A stretch of DNA of 64,000 bases from JABDQA01 sp963824415. Its GTDB lineage: Bacteria; Desulfobacterota; Desulfobulbia; Desulfobulbales; Desulfocapsaceae. The stretch covers positions 62,001 through 126,000 of the forward strand of contig CAWGPM010000005.1 of the NCBI GenBank assembly GCA_963824415.1, written 5' to 3'. Below the pieces are notes generated by a model. That model did not search any database and was not told where the DNA came from. It worked only from the letters and a program-made list of their open reading frames with translations. Positions 1-9,080 of this stretch are shown in pieces (position 1 is the stretch's first letter; each line of letters begins with the position of its first letter). The position numbers and the translations under genes are program-made.

Positions 1-2
1 AC

Positions 3-110
3 AAATTCAGGGTACGGGATGGCCAAATCATCGACTTTAAATGGGGCAATCCCCCTGACAACATAGGCATCTCGATATTTATTAAACATAAGGGTACCTT
101 GCAAAATTAG
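3..110 (+). CDS. C-terminal end of an unidentified protein (partial at left edge)
   Basis: An open frame enters from the left edge and stops at TAG 108-110. It reads like a real protein tail (RVRDGQIIDFKWGNPPDNIG), but I do not recognise the family. The last five codons lie inside repeat copy 1, so insertion of the repeat may have replaced the original stop. The piece is too short for a functional call and may be chance. Confidence 0.3.
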   Translation, partial: KFRVRDGQIIDFKWGNPPDNIGISIFIKHKGTLQN

Positions 111-234
111 GATTTTGGTTCAAAATCAAGGCGCGTTTGAAAATTTTGGTGCAGGCATATAATTGATATTCCGCGGATAAAATTTTTACACGCAACGCAG
201 CGTTTGGGCAAAAAGACAATTTTTCAAGGTAGCC
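92..234 (+). repeat. Interspersed ~140-bp repeat, copy 1 (type A ends)
   Basis: The unit begins GGGTACCTTGCAAAATT and ends with a near inverted copy (AATTTTTCAAGGTAGCC), giving a 17-bp imperfect terminal inverted repeat. Inside is a small hairpin, GATTTTG-GTT-CAAAATC, followed by conserved blocks GCAGGCATAT and GGATAAAATTTT. The same unit recurs at about 2795, 4740, 7479, 19316, 31618 and 38030. No transposase is present, so it resembles a MITE or a structured intergenic element. Its minus strand happens to be open, but I do not regard it as coding. Confidence 0.9.
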
Positions 235-408
235 ATACCGTTTTAAATCTCCTGTAATCCACTGGGCGTCTGTTTGCCAAATTGGGTACTCAGGCCAGGG
301 TGGACAAAACGAAGCATTGGCAACGAATATATTATTTATTCCAGCGAGTTCTTGCAGTAGCATAAATTGCCACCAATCGTCTTCATACGCTATAGTGCCG
401 GAGGAATC

Positions 409-2385
409 CTACAATCTGGCTTCGACTTCCTTGACCACGTTAGCGGCGGTAATGCCGAATTTCTCGTATACCGCCCTAACCGCGCCGGAGGCCCCAAAAC
501 TTTCCATGCCAATTATGCCGCCGTCTTCGCCAACGAAGCGTTCCCAACCCAGTTTGGTCGCTGCTTCGACCGATACTCGAGCGGTGCCCCGACCGATAAT
601 CATGTCCCGATAATCCTTGTCCCGCTTCCAGAACAGTTCCCAACAAGGGACTGAGATAACCGCTGTGGCAATACCCCTGGCCTGCAGGATCTCCCGTGCT
701 TCAAGAGCAACTAAGACCTCTGATCCGGTTGCAAAAATCGTAGCCCGGCGCGGGCCGCCATCGGCATCCGCCATGATGTAGGCACCCTTTGCACACATAT
801 TTTCCTCGGAATAGACTTTGCGAAGTGTCGGCAGCGCCTGACGCGCGTTAATGATGGCGGAAGGATGGTCCCGGTTTGCCACCGCCAGCTGCCAGCACTC
901 GGCGGCCTCAACTGGATCACAGGGACGCATGGTCCACATATTTGGAATAGCGCGTAAGGACGGTATACATTCAACCGGCTGATGGGTTGGACCGTTGGTG
1001 CCGATACCAATGGAATCATGGCTGAACACCCAGATCGCGGGCAATGACATCATTGCCGAAAGGCGGATAGCATGGCGCATGTAATCCGAAAATACCAAAA
1101 AGGTGGCGCCAAAAGGAACGAGGCCTCCATGTGAAAGCATGCCGTTGATCATCGAACCCATAACATGCTCACGAATACCGTAATGGATATATCGTCCTCG
1201 GGCATTCTCAGCAGTGAAGGGCTCCATGACCTGCTTGTGCTGAGTCGCCGCCTCGAGATCTGGCGCCCCGCCGAGAAACTCGGGGATGACCTGCGAGAGC
1301 GCGCTGGCAATCTGACCCGAGGTGCGGATGCCAGCCTGTTCTAGCTGATCTTCGACTCGTGCCTTCTTGAATTTGAGCAAACTCATGTCCCAGCCATCAG
1401 GGAGGCGTCGTTGCGTCAGCCGGTCGAATTCGGCCCGCTTGGCCGGAGCCATTTTTTCGAGGCGATTCTGCCAGGCCTGACGTGCTGCCGCTCCCTTCTC
1501 GCCCGCTTTCCTCCATTCTGCACCGATGAAATCCGGCGTAGCGAAGGGTTTATGCGGCCAACCAAGGCGTTCACGAGCTTGAGCGGCATCCTCGGCACTG
1601 AGTTTGCCGCCATGGGCGGCACGGTCATTTTGGATGCGCGGTACACCGAAGCCGATGAAGGTCTTGCAGCGCAACATGGATGGGCGTGGATCCATCTTGG
1701 CCTCGGTGATGGCCGCCGAGATAGCTTCATGATCATGTCCGTCACATTCCACCACATGCCAGCCGGCACAGGCAAAACGAGCTGAATAATCCTCAGAAAT
1801 CGTCAGATCTGTGACACCGTCATCGGTCATGCCGTTGTCATCATAGAGCCAGATCAGTTTGCCCAGCTTGAGATGACCTGCCAGCGAGATTGCCTCGTGG
1901 CCGACTCCTTCCATCAGACAGCCGTCACCGACCAGGGCATAGGTATAGTGATCGACGATATCGTCACCGAACATCTCGTTGAGGATCCGTTCGGCTACGG
2001 CCATGCCGACTGTATTGGCAATGCCTTGTCCGAGCGGGCCGGTTGTCACCTCAATACCATGATCTGGCTCGTATTCGGGATGCCCCGGCGTGTTCGAGTC
2101 AAGAACCCGAAACTTCTTGATTTGCTCGATGGGGAAGGCTTCGTAGCCAGTCAGGTGCAGTAACGAATAGATCAGAGTCGAGCCATGGCCGTTAGACTGC
2201 ACAAAGCGGTCGCGGTCTGGCCAGCGCGGCTCCTGTGGATCGAATTTGAGATGGCGGCTAAACAATGTCGCAGCAATATCGGCGGCACCAGTAGGCGTGC
2301 CTGGATGTCCATCCTGGGCTAGGACAAGTGTATCTATGGCCAACATGCGAACCGCGTTTGCCATGTCCTTCATGGTCACATCCAT
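409..2385 (-). CDS. tkt: Transketolase
   Basis: Thiamine-diphosphate enzyme that moves two-carbon units between sugar phosphates in the non-oxidative pentose phosphate pathway; cytosolic. The 658-aa product has the usual full length. Seen: the substrate-binding SNGHGS motif (His67), the ThDP/Mg motif GDGCLMEG (153-160), a YDDN segment, GIREHVMG carrying the catalytic Glu, and the HDSIGIG...GPTHQP segment. I chose the ATG at 2385 because a strong ribosome site (GAGGAAGG) precedes it; the frame is open 35 codons further upstream, but that part is not family-like. Downstream lies repeat copy 1, upstream copy 2. It is a single gene with no obvious operon partner. Confidence 0.95.
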   Translation of the reverse strand: MDVTMKDMANAVRMLAIDTLVLAQDGHPGTPTGAADIAATLFSRHLKFDPQEPRWPDRDRFVQSNGHGSTLIYSLLHLTGYEAFPIEQIKKFRVLDSNTPGHPEYEPDHGIEVTTGPLGQGIANTVGMAVAERILNEMFGDDIVDHYTYALVGDGCLMEGVGHEAISLAGHLKLGKLIWLYDDNGMTDDGVTDLTISEDYSARFACAGWHVVECDGHDHEAISAAITEAKMDPRPSMLRCKTFIGFGVPRIQNDRAAHGGKLSAEDAAQARERLGWPHKPFATPDFIGAEWRKAGEKGAAARQAWQNRLEKMAPAKRAEFDRLTQRRLPDGWDMSLLKFKKARVEDQLEQAGIRTSGQIASALSQVIPEFLGGAPDLEAATQHKQVMEPFTAENARGRYIHYGIREHVMGSMINGMLSHGGLVPFGATFLVFSDYMRHAIRLSAMMSLPAIWVFSHDSIGIGTNGPTHQPVECIPSLRAIPNMWTMRPCDPVEAAECWQLAVANRDHPSAIINARQALPTLRKVYSEENMCAKGAYIMADADGGPRRATIFATGSEVLVALEAREILQARGIATAVISVPCWELFWKRDKDYRDMIIGRGTARVSVEAATKLGWERFVGEDGGIIGMESFGASGAVRAVYEKFGITAANVVKEVEARL

Positions 2386-2794
2386 TTTTCCTTCCTCTAG
2401 CTCCCACGGTTCAAACCCGATAAATGTAAGCCGTGGCAAAGAAACGGATCCAGGCACAACGCGTAAGAAAAAAGCCTGGCTTGATGCCATAGCCCAAATG
2501 GGATCCGACCGGCAATGCTCCGTGATAGTGTTTCTTAGTTTGAATATTGATCTGCCAATTTACTTTGACAAAAGTACACTGTTTTAAACTGATAACAATC
2601 GAAAAAATCGTATCGTTGAAGCCACTGGTTGTCCGTCAATCTCGTGCGTGCAACTCCAATATTTCCCGATGTTTCCAGATTATCAAAATTGCTTGGGAAT
2701 ATGGTAATATGCTGGCATGCGATAATTAGAAAAGATACGGTAATCAGAGATTAACCACCTAGGTAATTGGCGTGTTAGTTTGCCAATTATTTAC
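2386..2794. other. Intergenic spacer between tkt and repeat copy 2
   Basis: AT-rich non-coding DNA that must contain the tkt promoter (leftward). I see no further gene, RNA or clear operator. Confidence 0.5.
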
Positions 2795-2937
2795 GGGTAG
2801 CTTGCAAAATTAGGATGTTGGTTCAAAATCAAGGCGCCTGTTAAAATTTTGGTGCAGGCATATAATTGATATTGTGAGGATAAAGTTTTTACGCGCAATT
2901 TAGAGTTGTGAAGAAAAGACAATTTTTCAAGCTAGCC
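2795..2937 (+). repeat. Interspersed ~140-bp repeat, copy 2 (type A, co-varied ends)
   Basis: The same unit as copy 1, in the same orientation. Its left end reads GGGTAGCTTG and its right end CAAGCTAGCC. Relative to copy 1, a C-to-G change on the left is matched by a G-to-C change on the right, so pairing of the ends is kept. It sits between the divergent promoters of tkt and the dodecin gene. Confidence 0.9.
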
Positions 2938-3085
2938 TTATATTTATGGACCAGTAGAGCCAGAGTACATAATGTATTGCTTCAAACAGTCAATTTTTTT
3001 TCAGGACTGTATCGTTAATGATATTTCTGGTATCATAAAAACTCGCATTACAACCTTTCCCAACCCTTTACCAAGGAGGACACCC

Positions 3086-3298
3086 ATGTCTAAGAGCGTC
3101 TACAAAATCATCGATATGGTCGGATCCAGCCCAGTATCCTGGGAAGATGCTGCACAGAATGCGGTGAAAGCAGCAGGGTTAAGCCTGCGTGATTTGCGCA
3201 TTGCCGAAGTTGTAAAACAGGATTTGGTTGTTCAAGAAGGAAAAGTCATAATCTATCGCACACGGGTGAATCTGTCTTTCAAAGTTCTTTCCGATTAA
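3086..3298 (+). CDS. Dodecin-family flavin-binding protein
   Basis: A 70-aa protein matching the dodecin family, small beta-alpha-beta-beta subunits that form dodecameric shells storing or buffering flavin in the cytoplasm. Seen: the family start (SVYKIIDMVGSSPVSWEDAA), the segment with alternating Asn/Ala-Val on the helix, and the closing strand YRTRVNLSFKVL. The ATG at 3086 is preceded by a consensus AGGAGG site at 3074-3079; an upstream in-frame ATG at 2972 has no such site. The imperfect dyad ATGATA-N7-TATCAT at 3018-3036 upstream could be an operator or part of the promoter (unproven). Confidence 0.9.
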   Translation: MSKSVYKIIDMVGSSPVSWEDAAQNAVKAAGLSLRDLRIAEVVKQDLVVQEGKVIIYRTRVNLSFKVLSD

Positions 3299-3441
3299 GG
3301 CATCACTCGGGTAAGACGAGAGAGCGACCAGCATTTAAGAATATCGTTAGAACCATGGCGCTATAAAACAAGTCAACCAGATTCATCGATGTATCTCGCT
3401 CGTACTCGGGTAAATACTGATCGGCAATTTAATTGAGAAAT

Positions 3442-3507
3442 GCGGGGCCTGGAACAGTCCTGGCCGGATTGGTGCGTTCATCAGTAATCCAGATGATTGA
3501 GCCCCGC
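3442..3507. repeat. Nested inverted repeat downstream of dodecin
   Basis: GCGGGGC at 3442-3448 pairs with GCCCCGC at 3501-3507, enclosing a second pair GGATT (3466-3470) and AATCC (3486-3490). It could be a folded transcript end or an intergenic element. There is no clear U-tract, so I do not call it a terminator. Confidence 0.4.
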
Positions 3508-3553
3508 TAAATTATGTCTAAGTTGGAAATGAAGCAAATTATTACAAAGTCGC

Positions 3554-3895
3554 TTAAACATCATCGTCGAAGATCCCCCCTCGACCTAAATCAAGCACAA
3601 CCGTATAATATTCTACAGTGCACCACTTCCTGAAGGTTCGTAAATCTCGCTTTTCAGGCCATAGTGCCGGGTCTGTGTACCAACCATAAAGCTCGTTCTC
3701 AAAAAGAGTCTTGTAGTTCTTTTGCAGCCAGCTTTCAAAGTTGTCGGCATATTTATCATCAACCAGATAGACAGTGCTGTCTTCATTCGCTTCATCTATG
3801 GTGATCGGTGAAGTAGCATCATATGAGTCAGATTTATTGAGCCACTCGATGAAGGGTGACTCGTACCTGATGATGACAGCAATTCGATTGATCAT
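3554..3895 (-). CDS. Conserved hypothetical protein, acidic, 113 aa
   Basis: I do not recognise a named family with certainty. The layout (an N-terminal strand with PFIEWLN, then ITIDEANEDSTVYLV, then FENELYGWYTD, then a closing WCTVEYYTVVLDL) resembles small uncharacterised proteins of Desulfobacterota and gamma-proteobacteria with a conserved W-Y-T-D motif. It has no signal peptide or membrane segment. I placed the start at the ATG at 3895; the frame extends 20 basic codons further upstream without a ribosome site. It stands 88 bp downstream of the metallopeptidase gene on the same strand, so co-transcription is possible. Confidence 0.6.
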   Translation of the reverse strand: MINRIAVIIRYESPFIEWLNKSDSYDATSPITIDEANEDSTVYLVDDKYADNFESWLQKNYKTLFENELYGWYTDPALWPEKRDLRTFRKWCTVEYYTVVLDLGRGGIFDDDV

Positions 3896-3983
3896 GACCA
3901 GCCTATAGTGCTTAGTTTTGTTGCGGTTTTGTATCCTGAGTGCCCTATAATGCACAGTGGATGCTAAAGGTAGCCTAAAGTAA

Positions 3984-4685
3984 CTACACTCTCAGTCCCC
4001 TCCCCTTCAGATTCAACCACTTTTTCCGTTCAGTATAATCCGGCAGAATACTCTCCACCAGCTTCCAGAACTTCTTCGAGTGGTTCCCATGGACCAGATG
4101 AGCCAACTCATGCACAACCACGTAGTCAACCACAGAATGAGGAGCCATTATAATGCGCCAATTGAAATATAGCCTTCCATCGGAGTGGCAGCTCCCCCAT
4201 CGACTCGTGTACCCCTTTACCCCGACAGTTGTTGGCGCTACATTCATTTGTTTGGCGAATCTCACGACCTTCTCCCGTAACCGAACTGCTGCTTTTTGCT
4301 GATACCAGCCGGAGAATCTTGCCCTTATCTGAAACCTCCTGTTTTCATGATCTAGACCAGGATGCACCCGCACAATGAACCTGCCGTTCATCAGCTTAAC
4401 AGCGTCACTGCTGGCATCCTCGACCACCTCCATCCGGTAACTTCTACCGAGGTAGATGACACTCTCACCCGATACGTATTCTTTGTCTTTCTCGTTACTC
4501 CTGATAGCCTCGAAGTGGGAAATTTTGTTTTGTATCCACGTGCTCTTCCGCTCAACCAGTTCGGTGACCTGATCATCTGATAGTGAAGCAGGGACCAATA
4601 CCCGGACGGTGCCGTCTGGTTTAACCGATATCGATGCCGTTCTTCTTCGTGGACGTCTAATTACCTGGAACTCAATCTTATTCAT
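3984..4685 (-). CDS. YgjP-like (DUF45) zinc metallopeptidase domain protein
   Basis: A 233-aa protein of the M48-like WLM/YgjP family. The zinc signature HELAHLVHGNHSKKFW (HExxH plus a downstream His) lies in the last quarter, preceded by the family motif YTSRWGSCHSDGRLYFNWR. The N-terminal third is a beta-rich domain typical of the family. It is predicted cytosolic, with no leader. In many genomes this family sits near restriction systems, but none is seen here; its substrate is unknown. Repeat copy 3 lies 55 bp upstream of its start. Confidence 0.85.
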   Translation of the reverse strand: MNKIEFQVIRRPRRRTASISVKPDGTVRVLVPASLSDDQVTELVERKSTWIQNKISHFEAIRSNEKDKEYVSGESVIYLGRSYRMEVVEDASSDAVKLMNGRFIVRVHPGLDHENRRFQIRARFSGWYQQKAAVRLREKVVRFAKQMNVAPTTVGVKGYTSRWGSCHSDGRLYFNWRIIMAPHSVVDYVVVHELAHLVHGNHSKKFWKLVESILPDYTERKKWLNLKGRGLRV

Positions 4686-4739
4686 GAACTATGATAACCC
4701 AATCGACTAGCCAGGGGAGTTGGTCCAACCAAACAATAT

Positions 4740-4882
4740 GGGTATCTTGCAAAATTAGGATTTTGGTTCAAAATCAAAGTGCGTGTGAAAATTTTGGTGC
4801 AGGCATATATTTGATATTGCGAGGATAAAATTTTTACACGCAACGCAGCGCCTGGGCAAAAAGACAATTTTTCAAGGTAGCC
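4740..4882 (+). repeat. Interspersed ~140-bp repeat, copy 3 (type A)
   Basis: The same unit and orientation. The left end GGGTATCTTGC pairs with the right end CAAGGTAGCC through one G-U wobble. It lies between the divergent starts of the metallopeptidase and the adenylate cyclase genes. Confidence 0.9.
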
Positions 4883-4992
4883 ATATCTCTTATGGGCCAT
4901 GAAGGCTTCATCTCGACGTACTCCCTGCTCGTACATATACTACACTGTAACGTTGGGCCAAAATAAAAAAAATCTTAAATCAAACAAGGGGC

Positions 4993-6855
4993 ATGGAACG
5001 TCGATTAGTCGCAATTCTCGCTGCAGATGTTGTTGGATATTCAAGTCTTATGGCAGACGATGAAGTTGGCACTTTTTCATCCTTGAAAACATGTGAAAAA
5101 GAAGTGATTGAACCAACCGTTAGAAATTATAACGGCCGTATCATCAAACGAATGGGGGATGGTTATCTAGTTGAATTTATTAGCACTATAGATTGCGTCG
5201 AGTGTGCGTTAGCCTGGCAGAAACAAGCCGCGGGATTAAGTCAACCACTGAAATTTCGCATGGGTATAAATCTCAGTGATGTTTTATCTGAGTCAGGTGA
5301 TATTTATGGGGACGGTGTCAATATAGCTTCTCGAATTGAAGGATTAGCTGAACCTGGTGGTATCAGCCTATCTGGAGAAGCCTATGATCAAGTGAAGCGA
5401 AAACTTCCCTATATTTTTAATTTTACAGGTGAGCATAAAGTTAAAAATATAAACGATCCTATCAGGATATATAATTTAGAGACAACCTCTTCAGTTGATG
5501 TTAAAAAATCCGGCAATGAAATTCACAAAAAGAGAAAAAGAGTAAAAAGACTTCTACCTGCTCTTCTCATAGTCTTTGGGATTTTATGTGCAATCATCTT
5601 CTATTATAAGAGCAAGGGAAAACAAGATTTTCCTACGCCCCCAGTTGTTTCGTCGGACCGTATCGGTCAGCACATTTCTAAAGGAACTTCTATTGCCGTA
5701 CTTCCTTTTAAAAATCTCAGTAGCAATAAAGAACAAGAGTATTTCAGCGATGGTATCACCAATGATATTATTACCGACCTTTCCAAATTCCAAGATTTAC
5801 TTGTAATCTCCAGTAATACGGTATTTTCCTATAAAGGGAGGACCTTAAATGCAATCGAAATTGGGAAAGAACTGGGAGTTCAATATTTGCTTGAGGGTAC
5901 AGTTCAAAAGGCAAGCAATAAGATAAGGATCAATGCCCAACTTGTCGAAAGTACTGATGGAACTCATATCTGGGCAGAGAGGTTTGATCGAGAATACTCA
6001 GATATTTTTGAACTCCAATCCGAGATAGTGAAATCTATAGTTGCAACATTAGCAATCAAGGTTAGCCAGTCTGAACGTGATAGGGCTATGCGGACACCTC
6101 CCCAGGACCTTGATGCGTATGACTACTTTCTTAGAGGATCTGCCTATTACAACAAGAGAACAAGGGATTCCAATATAATTGCTAAAGAGATGTTTACGAA
6201 GGCTATTTCAATCGACCCCCATTACGCAGATGCGATTGTCGGGATAGGTTTGGTTGAATATGCAAAGGTAGGCTACGGTTGGACGGAGTTTCCTTTGAGA
6301 GCGTTAGAGAGCGCATTAAATTACGGCCAGAAAGCATTGGAATTAGACCGATATAATGCCTCAGCCCACACATTACTCTGCAATGTATATACTTTCCAAA
6401 ACAAATATGAACTTGCCTTACGAGAGGCCGAGCAGGCCCTTGAACTTAATCCTAATAACGCCGATGTCTACAGTCAGATGGGTTGGACACTTCTATGGGC
6501 AGGGCGTGTTGATGATGCTATCACTGCGCTGAAAATGTCTTTGCGCTTGGACAATTCTTCGATACGTAATTCTTGGCTGCACCTGGGAATAGCTTATTAC
6601 CTTAAACACAACTATGCACAGGCCTTAGAATCCCTGGAAAATGGAGTAATCAAAAGGCCAGATTTTGTTGGTTATCACATAATTCTTGCCGCCACCTATG
6701 CCCAGCTTGATCGGCTTCAGGATGCAAAGAGTTCAGCAAATGATATCCTTAGATTAGATCCATTTTTCAGAGTAGAATCTTTTGGTACAGCCTTCAAAAA
6801 CCAGAGTCACCGCCTAGCTATTGCCGATGGACTCAGAAAAGCGGGTTTAGAATAA
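4993..6855 (+). CDS. Class III adenylate/guanylate cyclase with TolB-like and TPR domains
   Basis: A 620-aa protein. Residues 1-165 form a class III nucleotide cyclase domain: AADVVGYS holds the first metal Asp (D12), RMGDGYLVEF the second, and VNIASRIEGLAEPGG the Asn/Arg that stabilise the transition state. A basic stretch and one membrane helix follow at about 187-206. Then comes a SIAVLPFKNLS...FSDGITNDIITDL domain (TolB N-terminal-like), and TPR repeats fill about 390-610. This architecture is common in proteobacteria and implies a membrane-anchored sensor making cAMP or cGMP; the ligand is unknown. The start has an AAGGGG site. It converges with the YHS gene, 12 bp away. Confidence 0.9.
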   Translation: MERRLVAILAADVVGYSSLMADDEVGTFSSLKTCEKEVIEPTVRNYNGRIIKRMGDGYLVEFISTIDCVECALAWQKQAAGLSQPLKFRMGINLSDVLSESGDIYGDGVNIASRIEGLAEPGGISLSGEAYDQVKRKLPYIFNFTGEHKVKNINDPIRIYNLETTSSVDVKKSGNEIHKKRKRVKRLLPALLIVFGILCAIIFYYKSKGKQDFPTPPVVSSDRIGQHISKGTSIAVLPFKNLSSNKEQEYFSDGITNDIITDLSKFQDLLVISSNTVFSYKGRTLNAIEIGKELGVQYLLEGTVQKASNKIRINAQLVESTDGTHIWAERFDREYSDIFELQSEIVKSIVATLAIKVSQSERDRAMRTPPQDLDAYDYFLRGSAYYNKRTRDSNIIAKEMFTKAISIDPHYADAIVGIGLVEYAKVGYGWTEFPLRALESALNYGQKALELDRYNASAHTLLCNVYTFQNKYELALREAEQALELNPNNADVYSQMGWTLLWAGRVDDAITALKMSLRLDNSSIRNSWLHLGIAYYLKHNYAQALESLENGVIKRPDFVGYHIILAATYAQLDRLQDAKSSANDILRLDPFFRVESFGTAFKNQSHRLAIADGLRKAGLE

Positions 6856-6867
6856 GGCTACCAGAAA

Positions 6868-7356
6868 TCACCTTTCTTGATTTTCTGCTTTTAACTTGTC
6901 CCAATTCGCATCTGCTTTTTCGATATGTTCCGCAGCCTGCACTTCGAATTTGTCAGCAGATTCAGCGTTATAATTTAGGTAAAGCTTGTTATCTATGATT
7001 TTAAATGCTTCTGGATTTACACTGGCAACCTTGCCAGTAGTCGCTAGATTTCTTGCTCAGTATCCACCATATTGAGGAGCATATCTTTCTGGATCTTTAA
7101 TAAATATATCTCGATTAGCTTCGCTTACAAAATACCATTTGGCGTCGTTCCATTTATGAAAAAACTCACTACTTCCTTTCAACGCTTGACCCTCTGTGTG
7201 GTAGGCCACTGTATCATAGCCTTTAATGGCTACCCCGAATAATGTTTTGTTTACTTCATCAACTGCACTTGCATTATTAATAAAGGTTAATACAACCATA
7301 ATGCCCAAAATAATTGAGATTGCCGATTTGTTATTGTTAATAAAAAAGACTTTCAT
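6868..7356 (-). CDS. YHS-domain protein with in-frame UGA at the conserved Cys (candidate selenoprotein)
   Basis: The frame starts at the ATG at 7356 (GGGAGG site upstream), encodes a signal peptide (cut near residue 31) and then a YHS domain with AIKGYDTVAYHTEG, FVSEANRDIFIKDPERY and YAPQYGGY. It then meets TGA at 7059-7057 (codon 100). YHS proteins carry a conserved Cys at exactly this place (GGYC). After the UGA the same frame continues for 62 codons with good family sequence (PEAFKIIDNKLYLNYN, HIEKADANWDKL) to TGA 6870-6868. A hairpin with an AGGU loop lies just after the UGA. I infer selenocysteine insertion, giving a 162-aa exported protein. The alternative is a recent TGC-to-TGA pseudogene. 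Confidence 0.75.
7021..7059 (-). promoter_or_regulatory. UGA codon and candidate bacterial SECIS hairpin of the YHS gene
   Basis: In mRNA sense the UGA (7059-7057) is followed by 18 nt and then a perfect hairpin ACUGGCA-AGGU-UGCCAGU (7038-7021). The 7-bp stem, the AGGU loop with G at the second position and 25 nt from the UGA to the loop fit the known bacterial SECIS pattern, for example the formate dehydrogenase element with loop AGGUCU. SelB binding is inferred. Confidence 0.7.
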
Positions 7357-7478
7357 CCTGAAATCCTCCCTTGCTATTGCAGCGTTATCTCTCAATACGG
7401 CTTTTCGTTAAATCGTTGTGTTGCTGCTTTGAGATGAAACAAATCTAATCATTTTTCATTTACTATCAATCTATTGAA

Positions 7479-7620
7479 GGGTACCAGCAAAATTAGGATT
7501 TTCGTTCACAATCAAGACGCGAGTGAAAATTTTGCCGCAGGCATATAAGCAATATTCCGAGGATAAAATTTTTGAGCGCAACGCAGAGTTAGGAGGAAAA
7601 GACAATTTTTCAAGGTAGCC
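7479..7620 (+). repeat. Interspersed ~140-bp repeat, copy 4 (type A)
   Basis: The same unit and orientation; starts GGGTACCAGCAAAATT and ends CAATTTTTCAAGGTAGCC. It lies upstream of the YHS gene. The 250 bp from here to the Fe-S protein gene contain nothing I can identify. Confidence 0.9.
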
Positions 7621-7873
7621 CTAACTATTACTCACATAGCTAGGGCAAAAAACAAGGTTAAGACTCTCTCTGATAGCCATCTGCTGTAAGACATCAGGCA
7701 GATTAAAAACAGCTGCCGAAACCGACTGGTGGCGACCCCTATCCACCGATATGCTGCCTGTCGCGTTGACAAGCTGGATCCACTCACGACTTGGAAGAGC
7801 AACAATACCGAAAATATGGTACGACAGGATTGTGAGAACACACAGTCCAGCCCCCCAAAAACTGGAGAAACAG

Positions 7874-8932
7874 ATGAGCGATATATATACGAAACTGGCC
7901 CGACATCTCGACAATCTTCCCGGCGGATTTCCGGCTACGGAAAGCGGCATCGAACTGAAGATTCTCCGCCGGCTGTTCACACGTGAGGAAGCGGACATTG
8001 CCCTGCGGCTGACCATGAAGCCGGATACGGTCGGCACTGTCGCTGAACGGTCAGACCTCCCCAACAGGGAACTCGGGGAGCAGTTGGAAGAGATGGCCAA
8101 GAAAGGTTTGATCTTCAGGAGCTATAAGGATGGGGCAGTGATGTATTCCGCAGCCCAATTTGTGGTTGGCATCTGGGAGTACCATCTCAACGACCTCGAC
8201 CCAGAATTTGTCAAGGATGTGAACGAGTACCTGCCCCATATCATGGCAGAGGTGTGGACCAAGACGGACACCAAACAAATGAGGGTTGTTCCCGTATCGA
8301 AATCCGTTGTCCAGGATGTGGAAATCGCCTCTTATGAGGATGCGGAAGAGCTTATTCGCGCCCAGTCGAAAATCACGGTCCAGCCCTGCATTTGCAGAAA
8401 AGAGCATGAGGTTATCGGTGAACCCTGCGACTACCCGATGGAGGTCTGCATGTCCTTCGGCGCGGCTGCCTATTACTATGAAGAGAACAAGCTCGGCCGG
8501 GCTATAGAGGTAGAGGAAGCTCTTCAGATCATGGAAAAAGGCAGGGAGGCGGGACTTGTCATCCAGCCGGGCAATGCCCAAAAGTCAGCCAACATCTGCA
8601 TGTGCTGCGGTTGCTGCTGCCAGGTTCTCAAGAACATGAAGAAACTGGCAAAACCGGCTGAAGAAGTGCACTCAAATTATTACGCTGTCGTCAATGAGGA
8701 GAAGTGTGTTGCCTGCGGATTATGCACAGATCGCTGCCATATGGATGCGATTGAGATTGAAGAGGCCGCGGTTATCAACCTTGATCGTTGCATCGGCTGC
8801 GGTGTCTGCATTCCGGTTTGCGATGTCGATGCCATTCACCTCGCCGCCAAAGAGTCTTCCAGCCTGTATGTGCCTCCGAAACTCACGTACCAGACCTACC
8901 TACGGATGGCAAAAGAGAGAGGGAAATTGTAA
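7874..8932 (+). CDS. 4Fe-4S ferredoxin-type protein with N-terminal winged-helix-like region
   Basis: A 352-aa cytosolic protein. Residues 1-95 look like a winged-helix module (ILRRLFTREEADIALRLTM...ELGEQLEEMAKKGLIFR). A Cys-rich part follows: QPCICRKEHE at 170 with further Cys (GEPCDYPMEVC), then an unusual NICMCCGCCCQVL cluster at 240. Two classic 4Fe-4S ferredoxin motifs end it (CVACGLCTDRC and CIGCGVCIPVC). Proteins of this build occur widely in Desulfobacterota and Clostridia, often near hydrogenase or heterodisulfide reductase genes; an electron-transfer or redox-sensing role is inferred. The start at the ATG at 7874 follows GGAG; the longer frame upstream lacks family sequence. hypA follows 148 bp later. 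Confidence 0.85.
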   Translation: MSDIYTKLARHLDNLPGGFPATESGIELKILRRLFTREEADIALRLTMKPDTVGTVAERSDLPNRELGEQLEEMAKKGLIFRSYKDGAVMYSAAQFVVGIWEYHLNDLDPEFVKDVNEYLPHIMAEVWTKTDTKQMRVVPVSKSVVQDVEIASYEDAEELIRAQSKITVQPCICRKEHEVIGEPCDYPMEVCMSFGAAAYYYEENKLGRAIEVEEALQIMEKGREAGLVIQPGNAQKSANICMCCGCCCQVLKNMKKLAKPAEEVHSNYYAVVNEEKCVACGLCTDRCHMDAIEIEEAAVINLDRCIGCGVCIPVCDVDAIHLAAKESSSLYVPPKLTYQTYLRMAKERGKL

Positions 8933-9080
8933 CATTTATCACCTGAAAACACCATAAGGCACAAAGGGCTCGCCCGGATATACCACGAGTCGATATAGTC
9001 TGTTAGTCGAGGCGCACAGGGCATTGCCCTGCTCGGGCAGGTAATCCGTGCTGCAACGAAGGCTCTGCTGCGAAACAGTT

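Noticed and set aside
82..363. Minus-strand open frame across repeat copy 1 (and the similar frame at 4682-4936)
   Set aside because: The shared part is the repeat itself read in one frame. Copies 2 and 4 are also open in this frame but lack start signals, and copy 7 diverges in frame, while the DNA-level structure is conserved. Most likely an annotation artefact, not a protein family.
711..1019. Alternative frames inside transketolase
   Set aside because: Shadows of the real gene without motifs or ribosome sites.
7621..8100. Minus-strand open frame of 159 aa opposite the Fe-S protein
   Set aside because: Mostly antisense to a well-supported gene, no family resemblance and no ribosome site.
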